From Phycisphaerae bacterium (GTDB lineage: Bacteria; Planctomycetota; Phycisphaerae; SM23-33): a stretch of 44,019 bases of DNA. The notes beneath the pieces were generated by a model. That model had not been told where the DNA came from. It made no database searches and was given only the letters and a program-made list of their open reading frames with translations. Positions within the stretch are counted from its first letter, which is position 1. Each line of letters starts with the position of its first letter. Location of the stretch: contig WRDM01000021.1 in NCBI GenBank assembly GCA_009783465.1, positions 1-44,019 on the forward strand. Direction: 5' to 3'. Of this stretch, positions 1 through 6,694 are shown one piece after another. The position numbers and the translations under genes are program-made.

Positions 1-28
1 CCGCGTCCGGCGGTGAAACGCCTTGGTT

Positions 29-110
29 TTTGCATGAGATCAGCCGTGTGGAACAGTCCGCGAGGGCAAGATGCCCTCGCCACACGCGGGCGGGACGCCC
101 GCGGCACGAG
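29..110. repeat. REP-like GC-rich palindromic element, copy 1
   Basis: Two adjacent palindromes are visible: GCGAGGGCAAGATGCCCTCG and, a few bases on, GCGGGCGGGACGCCCGC. The block from about 29 to 84 is nearly the same as 25580-25636, including the shared stretch TCAGCCGTGTGG before the first palindrome. It lies upstream of the first PEP-CTERM gene, and the rest of 1-280 shows no convincing gene. Small open frames across it are by-products of the repeat. Confidence 0.85.
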
Positions 111-280
111 AATGCGATGGCCCGCGTCACATCATGGAAAACGCTGGACGCTTCCGGGATGTGTGGTACAATCAAGTTACGATGTATTGTCGTTGCACGT
201 GGAGCCTGTGAGGTTTTTGTATTCTCGTCATGGAATCATCGGCATAGCGCCGCCGGAATGGCGCGGAATGGAGATGCGTT

Positions 281-1348
281 ATGTTCACGCGAAGTGCGCT
301 CATTGGATGTGCGGTGGTGGTTGCCGTGTTGCTGGCGGGCGTCAGTCAGGCGGCGGTGACGATGGGCAGCCCGTACAACATCGCCGGCACCGGTACGGTG
401 ACGGGCAGCGATAACGGCTCCGGCGGAACCTATGCGAACTGGACCAGCGGCAACACTCGCACCAGCCATTTCCAGTCGGCCCCCAGTGCTAACGTGCTGT
501 GGCGCGAGGAGACATGGGCCGTGGCGCAGACGGTTGGCGCGTTCCTGTTCGACGCCACCGACCGTGCCTTTGGCGGCGATATCTGGGTGGACATGATCGG
601 TGACGGCAGCTACACCCTGGTGACGAGTTTCGTGGTCGATTCCCCGAATACCACGAAGCTGGTCGACGTGTCGGACATTCTCGGCAGCAAAGGCGTGTAC
701 GGCGTCAAGGTGGTCATCAACAAAAGCGACGGCGAGATCCGCGACATCGGGGCGGCGGCGAACTATTACCAGATCGGCGAGATGGCCATTCTGTCGGCCC
801 CCATCGAGAACGTGGCGCTCGGCGCCACGACGATCTACACGCCCGGCAGCCAACGCACCTCCAGCGTCACCGACATGTCGATGTCGACGTCGTGGCGGGC
901 AGCGGCCGGCGCGACGGAGAACTGGGTCGGGATTCTCTGGGACGAAGCGGTGCAGGTAGACGGCCTCCGCGTGACGGCCGCGACCGATCACGTGATGTAC
1001 ACCTGGGAGGATTATTTCGTGCAGGTCACGTACGACGGTGTGAACTGGGTGCCCGTTCTGGACGGGGAAGGCGAGCCGTTCCAGGCTCACTATTCGATGA
1101 CGAACTGGACTCCCTGGAACCTCTGCTGGATCGATTTCGGCCAAACGTTGACCGTCATGGGCGTCCGGCTGTACGGCGGCTCCGAACTGGACGACGAGGG
1201 CTACGTGATCGGCGACGGCAACAATCCGGGTCCCCGAAACGGCGGGCTGATTGTTGGCGACATCCTCGCCTACCGCGTTGTTCCCGAACCGGCGACGATG
1301 AGCCTGCTGGCTCTGGGCGGCCTGGCGATGTTGCGGCGACGGAGATAA
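281..1348 (+). CDS. PEP-CTERM exported surface protein (paralog 1)
   Basis: An exported protein of unknown specific function, 355 residues. Residues 1-24 form a signal peptide (hydrophobic stretch ending VSQAA). The last 22 residues are a sorting tail with VPEP, the hydrophobic run MSLLALGGLAML and a terminal RRRR, the form of PEP-CTERM tail common in Planctomycetota. The body is rich in aromatic residues, Thr and Gly and looks like a discoidin-type beta-sandwich, which would suggest sugar or surface binding; this is inference. The ATG follows a GGAG motif by about seven bases. The next gene is a clear paralog: both share the strings TIGAFLFD or TVGAFLFD, DRAFGG and IWVDM. It probably arose by tandem duplication and may be co-transcribed with its copy. 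Confidence 0.88.
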   Translation: MFTRSALIGCAVVVAVLLAGVSQAAVTMGSPYNIAGTGTVTGSDNGSGGTYANWTSGNTRTSHFQSAPSANVLWREETWAVAQTVGAFLFDATDRAFGGDIWVDMIGDGSYTLVTSFVVDSPNTTKLVDVSDILGSKGVYGVKVVINKSDGEIRDIGAAANYYQIGEMAILSAPIENVALGATTIYTPGSQRTSSVTDMSMSTSWRAAAGATENWVGILWDEAVQVDGLRVTAATDHVMYTWEDYFVQVTYDGVNWVPVLDGEGEPFQAHYSMTNWTPWNLCWIDFGQTLTVMGVRLYGGSELDDEGYVIGDGNNPGPRNGGLIVGDILAYRVVPEPATMSLLALGGLAMLRRRR

Positions 1349-1411
1349 CGGGCCGTCCGATGTAGTGCGCCATCAACTAGTTAACACGAGAAAATCAAGG
1401 AGAAGGAGAAC

Positions 1412-2458
1412 GTGAATATGTCTATGCGAATGATGTCTCGATGTGGTGTTGTTATTGCGGTGGCCGTGTTGTGTGCGGGTGTCAGTCAGGCGGCGACGAT
1501 CACGCTCACGCCGTTCGACCCCAACCTGGCCACGGCCGGGTCCTACGCGGGCGGCATCAGCAACCCCACGAAATGGATCAACAACAGCGTCCGCGACAGC
1601 GACTTCCAGAACGTCATTAACAATGTGTACCCCATGCGCGAGGACCGCTGGGACACACCGCAGACGATTGGCGCGTTCCTGTTCGATTCCACCGACCGCG
1701 CCTTTGGCGGGACGATCTGGGTGGACATGGTTGGTAACGGGACCTACACGAAGTTGACGGACTTCGCGGTCGCCAAAGGCAACCTCACGGAGATGGTCGA
1801 CGTCACCGGCCTGCTCGGCACCAAGGGCGTTTACGGCGTGAAGGTCGAGATCAACCAGGCATTGGGCGGACTGGATTCGAGCCACTACCAGATCGGCCAC
1901 ATGACCATTCTGGAGAAGCCGTTTGTGAACGCGGCCGCGGACGCCACGACCAAATTCCTCGGCGGTGGCGCGTTCGGCGGCAACGGCAGCGTCGTTGACA
2001 TGAGCCTTGATTCGGCGTGGCGTGCCTCCGACGGCGCCGCGGCCAATCCCGCTTCGGTCAATTGGATCGGCTTCGTGGTCGAGGAGGGAACGATCGAGGT
2101 CGACGGTATCCGCGTGTCGTCCGGGTCGAAGAACAACCCCACGTGGACCTGGCAGGATTATATGATACAGGTCCTGTTGGACGGCGACTGGCAAAACGAC
2201 GCCAACTGGGTGACCGTTTATACCGCCAACGCCGCCGACGCGGCGAGCAAGACGCTGTTCTGGTACGACTTCGGCGAGACGCTGGAGGTCAAGGGCATCC
2301 GGCTGTTTGGCAGCGAGGCACTGGGCAACAATCCGACTGCCAATAACGGCAAGATCGTCGAGGATATCCTCGCGTACAAATGGGTTGATATCCCCGAGCC
2401 GATGACGATGAGCCTGCTGGCCCTGGGCGGCTTGGCGCTGCTGCGGCGTCGGAAATAG
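1412..2458 (+). CDS. PEP-CTERM exported surface protein (paralog 2)
   Basis: Second copy of the same exported family, 348 residues. A signal peptide ends near residue 28 (VSQAA), and the C-terminus carries IPEP, a short hydrophobic run and RRRK. The starts GTG 1412, ATG 1418 and ATG 1424 are all possible. The AAGGAGAAGGAG motif at 1397-1408 favours 1412 or 1418. The gap to its paralog is only 63 bases, so the two are likely one transcript. It differs from copy 1 by short insertions in the middle region and has two extra residues before the PEP motif. A family-2 hairpin follows about 20 bases after the stop and may end the transcript. The function is not recognisable beyond surface display. 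Confidence 0.87.
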   Translation: MNMSMRMMSRCGVVIAVAVLCAGVSQAATITLTPFDPNLATAGSYAGGISNPTKWINNSVRDSDFQNVINNVYPMREDRWDTPQTIGAFLFDSTDRAFGGTIWVDMVGNGTYTKLTDFAVAKGNLTEMVDVTGLLGTKGVYGVKVEINQALGGLDSSHYQIGHMTILEKPFVNAAADATTKFLGGGAFGGNGSVVDMSLDSAWRASDGAAANPASVNWIGFVVEEGTIEVDGIRVSSGSKNNPTWTWQDYMIQVLLDGDWQNDANWVTVYTANAADAASKTLFWYDFGETLEVKGIRLFGSEALGNNPTANNGKIVEDILAYKWVDIPEPMTMSLLALGGLALLRRRK

Positions 2459-2477
2459 AACGTAACAGATAACGAGT

Positions 2478-2573
2478 GATATGGCTCTGCCTGTTGGCGT
2501 TGTGGAATTTTGTGTACTGCAAAACGTATTGTGGTATACAACCTTTACCAACGCAAACAGGCAGAGCCATATC
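2478..2573. repeat. Family-2 hairpin (TGCCTGTTTGCGTTGT type), copy A
   Basis: Left arm GATATGGCTCTGCCTGTTGG pairs with a right arm containing CAGGCAGAGCCATATC. The arms are about 25 bases, with a roughly 45-base partly paired centre. Related copies lie at 4874-4904 (half), 6587-6694 and 20736-20828, with a diverged one at 10878-10965. It sits between a PEP-CTERM gene and the GH31 gene, where a terminator would fit, but there is no clear T-run. Confidence 0.9.
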
Positions 2574-2605
2574 TGCATCAGGCGCGTGGTAACAAAGGAG
2601 TTCCC

Positions 2606-4699
2606 ATGGAACTGGTTGGTCCTGGCGTGTGGAAGATTTCGTTGGGTCAGCCCGAGGAGGCGACGCCGGTGCGGCTTCGGCATCGCGCGATGGCGGCGGA
2701 GCGGATGGCGGCGCTGCCGGCGGCGGAGTGTCCGTTCACGGCGGAGGATTTTCTCACGGAGAAGACGCGGCGCGGGTTTGTCGTCGCGATCCCGCTGGAC
2801 AAGAAGGAGCAGGTGTACGGCCTGGGGTTGCAGCTCAAGAGCGTCAATCAGCGTGGTCGCAAGAAGACGTTGCGCGTGAACAGCGACCCGACGGCGGACT
2901 TGGGCGACTCGCACGCGCCGGTGCCGTTTTATGTATCGACGGCCGGCTACGGTGTGCTGGTGGACACGGCCCGTTACGCGACGTTTTACATGGGCGCTGC
3001 GGCCGCGAGGTCGGGCCCGACGTGCCGCCACCCGGATTGGGCCCCCAGCAGCGACCGCGCGGTGACCGACGCCGCCATGTCGGCGGAGGAGTTGTACGCC
3101 AGTCAGCAGCACCAGAGGCCCGTGGACGTGGTCGTGGAGATTCCCGCGGCGGCGGGCGTGGACATTTACGTGTTCGCGGGCCCGACGATGCGTGACGCGG
3201 TGGCCCGGTACAATCTGTTTTCCGGCGGCGGATGCGTGCCGCCACGGTGGGGGCTTGGCGTGTGGTATCGGCCTCACGGGTCGTTCTCGCAGGCCCAGGC
3301 GGAAGACTTGGCCACCGCCATTCACAACGACGCGATGCCGCTGGACGTGTACGGCCTCGAGCCAGGCTGGCTGAGCGCCGCCTACTCCAGCACGTGGGTC
3401 TGGGACGAAAAATTCCCCGCCCCCTCCGAATTTGTACAGCGCATGGCCGCCATCGGCGTGAAGGTGAACTTGTGGATCCACCTGTTCACGCACGTGAAGA
3501 ATCCGCTGTACAAACAACTCAGCGAGTTGAGCGGATCGTACCAGGTCTGGAACGGCCTGGTGCCCGACCTGACGCTGCCGGCGGTGCGGTCGCTCGTGGC
3601 GGATCACTTCGAACGCACGCACGTTTGCCACAACATCAGCGGCTACAAGGTCGACGAGTGCGACAACAGCGATTTCATCCCGTCGGCGTGGTCGTTCGGC
3701 GAGGTCAGCCAGTTCCCCTCGGGCCTCGACGGCGAACAGTACCACAGCCTCTTCGGCCAGTCCTGTCAGGAGATGATCGAGTCGATCTTCCGCAAGCGCA
3801 ACGAGCGGACGTATGGCCAGGTGCGCAACGCGCACGCGTTGGCGGCGAATTATCCGTTCGTGCTCTACAGCGATTTGTACGCGCACAAGGATTTCATTCG
3901 CGGGCTGGTGAACACGGGCTTTTCGGGGCTGTTGTGGTCGCCGGAGGTTCGCGACGCGGCCTCGGCGGAGGATTTAATCCGCCGCCTGCAATGCGTCGTG
4001 CTCTCGCCGCAGGCGTTGATCAACGCGTGGTACATCAAGAATCCGCCGTGGAAACAATGGGTGACGGAAGAGAACAACGCCGGGCGGTTCCTGAGCGACG
4101 CGGAGCAGTTGACGGCCGCCTGCCGGAAAATTCTCGAACTCCGCATGCAGTTGGTGCCGTATCTGTACGCGGCGTTTTATAGGTATCATCTCGAAGGCGT
4201 GCCGCCGTTCCGCGCGCCGGTGGTGGATTGGCCCGACGACGCGGGCACGTTCAACCTCGACGATCAATGGATGATCGGCGATCGGCTGTTGGCCGCCCCG
4301 GTGACGGCGGGGCAGAGCGAGCGGGACGTGTATCTGCCGCCGGGCGCGTGGCGGGATTTCTGGAGCGGGCAGTCGTTCGCGGGTGGGCGGAACGTTCACG
4401 TCGCTGTGCCGCTGGAACGGATTCCGCTGTTCGTGCGGGACAACTGCCTGTTGCCGCTGGCCAAGCCGACGCTCAACACCGCCGACCCGGCCAGCTTCGA
4501 TCTGGACGTGCAGGTCTTCGGCGACGGCAGCCTGGGCGCGACGCTTTTCGAGGACGACGGCCAAACGTACCGCTACGAACAGGGCGAATTCGCCCGCGTG
4601 GAGTTGACGTGGAATGCAGCCAGCCGCGTCGGCCGAGCACGCCGCATGGGCTGGAACGACGTCCCCGCGTACCGCGTGACGCAGTGGACGCAACGGTAG
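2606..4699 (+). CDS. GH31 family alpha-glycosidase, cytoplasmic
   Basis: A 697-residue glycoside hydrolase of family 31, a retaining alpha-glucosidase or alpha-xylosidase type enzyme; the substrate cannot be told from sequence. The N-terminal beta-sandwich includes VYGLGLQLKS. The barrel starts near MPLDVYGLEPGW. The likely nucleophile is Asp350 in KVDECD, and the acid/base region is LLWSPEVRD near residues 444-450. There a Glu stands where many GH31 enzymes have Asp, with Asp450 close by. The ATG at 2606 is preceded by AAAGGAGTTCCC; the open frame reaches back to 2510, but that part lies inside the upstream hairpin and is rejected. No signal peptide is seen, so it probably acts on imported oligosaccharides. 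The glycosidase after it suggests a shared glycan-degrading role. Confidence 0.88.
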   Translation: MELVGPGVWKISLGQPEEATPVRLRHRAMAAERMAALPAAECPFTAEDFLTEKTRRGFVVAIPLDKKEQVYGLGLQLKSVNQRGRKKTLRVNSDPTADLGDSHAPVPFYVSTAGYGVLVDTARYATFYMGAAAARSGPTCRHPDWAPSSDRAVTDAAMSAEELYASQQHQRPVDVVVEIPAAAGVDIYVFAGPTMRDAVARYNLFSGGGCVPPRWGLGVWYRPHGSFSQAQAEDLATAIHNDAMPLDVYGLEPGWLSAAYSSTWVWDEKFPAPSEFVQRMAAIGVKVNLWIHLFTHVKNPLYKQLSELSGSYQVWNGLVPDLTLPAVRSLVADHFERTHVCHNISGYKVDECDNSDFIPSAWSFGEVSQFPSGLDGEQYHSLFGQSCQEMIESIFRKRNERTYGQVRNAHALAANYPFVLYSDLYAHKDFIRGLVNTGFSGLLWSPEVRDAASAEDLIRRLQCVVLSPQALINAWYIKNPPWKQWVTEENNAGRFLSDAEQLTAACRKILELRMQLVPYLYAAFYRYHLEGVPPFRAPVVDWPDDAGTFNLDDQWMIGDRLLAAPVTAGQSERDVYLPPGAWRDFWSGQSFAGGRNVHVAVPLERIPLFVRDNCLLPLAKPTLNTADPASFDLDVQVFGDGSLGATLFEDDGQTYRYEQGEFARVELTWNAASRVGRARRMGWNDVPAYRVTQWTQR

Positions 4700-4731
4700 C
4701 AAACGTTCCAGTCGCCTGAGGTATGGTTATT

Positions 4732-4847
4732 CGACTTCACTAAGACCGAGCGGGATTACACGGATTAAGGGATTTATGGATTACCGTACTGGAACGAAAA
4801 TTCTTTAATCCGTAAATCCGTGCAATCCCGCTCGGTCTTGACGAAGC
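4732..4847. repeat. Family-3 hairpin (AAGACCGAGYGGGATT type), copy 1
   Basis: Left arm AAGACCGAGCGGGATTACAC, then degenerate GGATT units, pairs with a right arm ending GCAATCCCGCTCGGTCTT. A second member lies at 16273-16394. The arm interiors consist of repeated GGATTA-like words. The position is just after the GH31 stop, in a 239-base gap. Confidence 0.88.
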
Positions 4848-4873
4848 CGTAATGTCGCACGTTTGTCGCCTGG

Positions 4874-4904
4874 AACGTTTTACAACGCAAACAGGCAAAG
4901 CCAA
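4874..4904. repeat. Half copy of the family-2 hairpin
   Basis: Only the right arm is preserved (ACAACGCAAACAGGC, then AAAGCCAAT). The matching left arm is missing; the bases before it do not pair with it. It lies 27 bases after the family-3 hairpin and 34 bases before the next start codon. Confidence 0.75.
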
Positions 4905-4938
4905 TGAAAACATTTCAGTGACTAAGGAGATCCCATAG

Positions 4939-6576
4939 ATGTCAGAAACATTCTTCACCAACGTGACCGCCGAATGGTCGTTCGCCGCCGCGCGGTCGTA
5001 CGCCAATCCGTTCACCGACGTCGACGTGGACGTGATCGTGACGGGGCCGGGCCGTCGCGAGTGGCGGGTGCCGGCTTTCTGGGCAGGCGGGCGGCGGTGG
5101 CGATTCCGGTTCGCCGCGCCCTCGCCGGGGAAATACCGCTTCCGCACCGAATGCACCCACGTCGCCGACGCGGGGCTGCACGGCGTCGAGGGGGCCTTTG
5201 CCGTCGAGAAATATCGCGGCGACAATCCGCTGTACCGGCACGGGCGGTTTCACGTCGATGTCGATGGCCGATATTTCGTGCACGCCGACGGCACGCCGTT
5301 TTTCTGGCTGGGCGACACCTGGTGGATGGGCCTTACCGACCGCCTGAAATGGCAGAAGGAATTCCCCAGCCTGCTGGCCGATCGCGTCGCCAAGGGCTTC
5401 AGCGTCGTGCAGATTATCGCGGGTCTGTACCCCGACATGGACTGGCAGGATCCGCGAGGCCGTAACGAAGCGGGGCTGCCCTACGACGCCGACTTCACGC
5501 GGGTCAATCCGAAGTGGTACGATGTCGCCGACCGCAAACTCCACGCCCTGGCCGACGCGGGCATCGCGCCCTGCCTGGTGGGCTGCTGGGGCTATTTTGC
5601 GATGTGGATGGGCCTGGACAAAGCCAAGCGGCACTGGCGGCATCTCGTCGCGCGGTACGGATCGCTGCCGGTCTTCTGGTGTCTTGCCGGCGAGGCGACG
5701 ATGCCGTTTTACACCGTCGGGCTTGGGCCCGACGCCAGCCCCGACGAAGCCGCCCGGCACGCCGAAGCGCAGCGGCAGATCTGGGCCGACGTCGCGCGGC
5801 ATATGCGGCAGCTCGATCCGTTTCATAACCCCGTGACGTTGCACCCCGGCATGGCGACGCGCGAATGCGCCGGCGACGATTCGCTGGTGGATTTCAGCAT
5901 GGTGCAGACGGGGCACAGCGGCTTTGATTCGATGGCCGACACGATGCGGATCGTGCGCGAGGAATACGACCGCAAGCCCGCGATGCCCGTCGTGCAGAGC
6001 GAGGTGAACTACGAGGGCATTTGCGGCCTGAGCAAGGACGACGTGCAGCGAGGCGGCTTCTGGCTGTGCCTGCTCAACGGCGTGGCCGGCTTCACGTACG
6101 GCGCGAACGGGCTGTGGCAGCTCAACCGCGCGGAGAGGCCTTACGGTCCGTCGCCGCACGGCGCGACGTGGGGCAACCGCACGTGGGACCAGGCGATGAA
6201 CCTGCCCGGTTCGGGCGTGCTCGGCCGGGCCAAGCGGCTGCTGGAACGTTATCCCTGGTGGAAACTCGATCCGCACCCGGAGTGGTTCCTCTCCGCGCCG
6301 TCGCCGCAGGCATGGCAGACGCCGCAAATCGCGGGCATTCCGGGCAAATTATTGATTGCGTACCTGCACGCCTCCAAGGCCGCCTGGGTCCCCGCCGACT
6401 GGGGCAAACTCGGCGGCTTCGACCCCGGCGCGACCTACCGCGCCCGCTGGATCGACCCGGAATTCGACATGGAATATCCGATCCCCAATTTCACTGCCGA
6501 CGCCAACGGCCAATGGACCATGCCGTACTCGCCGATCATCGGAAGTATTCTGTTGGTGGTGGAACGGAAGAAGTGA
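4939..6576 (+). CDS. DUF5060/DUF4038 putative glycoside hydrolase (apiosidase-like)
   Basis: A 545-residue putative glycosidase. Residues 1-95 resemble the DUF5060 beta-sandwich. Residues from about 105 match the DUF4038 barrel: FFWLGDTWWMG, then a region like LLADRVAKGFSVVQ. This is the fold of GH140 apiosidases, so activity on a plant-type or marine glycan is plausible but unproven. Candidate acidic residues are the Glu in CLAGEATMPF and the Glu in VQSEVNYEGI. The C-terminal 90 residues look like a small beta domain common in this family. The ATG follows AAGGAGATCCC, a good ribosome site. No signal peptide is seen. It probably works with the GH31 enzyme on the same substrate. It converges on topA across a long palindrome. 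Confidence 0.8.
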   Translation: MSETFFTNVTAEWSFAAARSYANPFTDVDVDVIVTGPGRREWRVPAFWAGGRRWRFRFAAPSPGKYRFRTECTHVADAGLHGVEGAFAVEKYRGDNPLYRHGRFHVDVDGRYFVHADGTPFFWLGDTWWMGLTDRLKWQKEFPSLLADRVAKGFSVVQIIAGLYPDMDWQDPRGRNEAGLPYDADFTRVNPKWYDVADRKLHALADAGIAPCLVGCWGYFAMWMGLDKAKRHWRHLVARYGSLPVFWCLAGEATMPFYTVGLGPDASPDEAARHAEAQRQIWADVARHMRQLDPFHNPVTLHPGMATRECAGDDSLVDFSMVQTGHSGFDSMADTMRIVREEYDRKPAMPVVQSEVNYEGICGLSKDDVQRGGFWLCLLNGVAGFTYGANGLWQLNRAERPYGPSPHGATWGNRTWDQAMNLPGSGVLGRAKRLLERYPWWKLDPHPEWFLSAPSPQAWQTPQIAGIPGKLLIAYLHASKAAWVPADWGKLGGFDPGATYRARWIDPEFDMEYPIPNFTADANGQWTMPYSPIIGSILLVVERKK

Positions 6577-6586
6577 TCAACGGATA

Positions 6587-6694
6587 GACGTAAATCTGGC
6601 TTCGCCTGTTTGCGTTGTAGGATGTTGCGCATTACAAAACGTTTTGTAGTGCGCAACATTCTACAACGCAAACAGGCGAAGCCAGATTTACGTC
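6587..6694. repeat. Family-2 hairpin, copy C, between convergent genes
   Basis: A nearly perfect palindrome of about 108 bases. The left arm starts GACGTAAATCTGGCTTCGCC and continues TGTTTGCGTTGTAG; the right arm mirrors it, with a short centre at ACAAAACGTTTTGT. It overlaps the topA stop codon, which lies at 6688-6690. The position suits a bidirectional terminator, though no T-run is present. Confidence 0.93.

Noticed and set aside
167..172. TACAAT as a -10 box for the first PEP-CTERM gene, and TACAAT at 11031 for ahbC
   Set aside because: No convincing -35 box at proper distance (21 bases to the best candidate at ahbC).
13..414. Small frames at 13-414, 9593-9982, 13519-13818 and 18071-18614
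   Set aside because: They read through palindromes and hairpins, and their peptides are translated repeats.
2478..2573. Hairpin considered as an integron attC site
   Set aside because: The arms lack the R/L box sequences of attC, no integrase is seen, and copies do not flank single-gene cassettes.
2510..2605. Upstream extension of the GH31 frame
   Set aside because: It starts in the centre of a hairpin. The ATG at 2606 has a strong ribosome site.
1373..3886. An 837-codon minus-strand frame, and similar long frames opposite topA, glnN and the DUF6259-like gene
   Set aside because: All lie opposite well-supported genes and lack family features.
6587..6694. Palindrome considered as an ordinary intrinsic terminator
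   Set aside because: There is no T-run, the stem is far longer than usual, and relatives also lie between divergent genes. It may still stop transcription.
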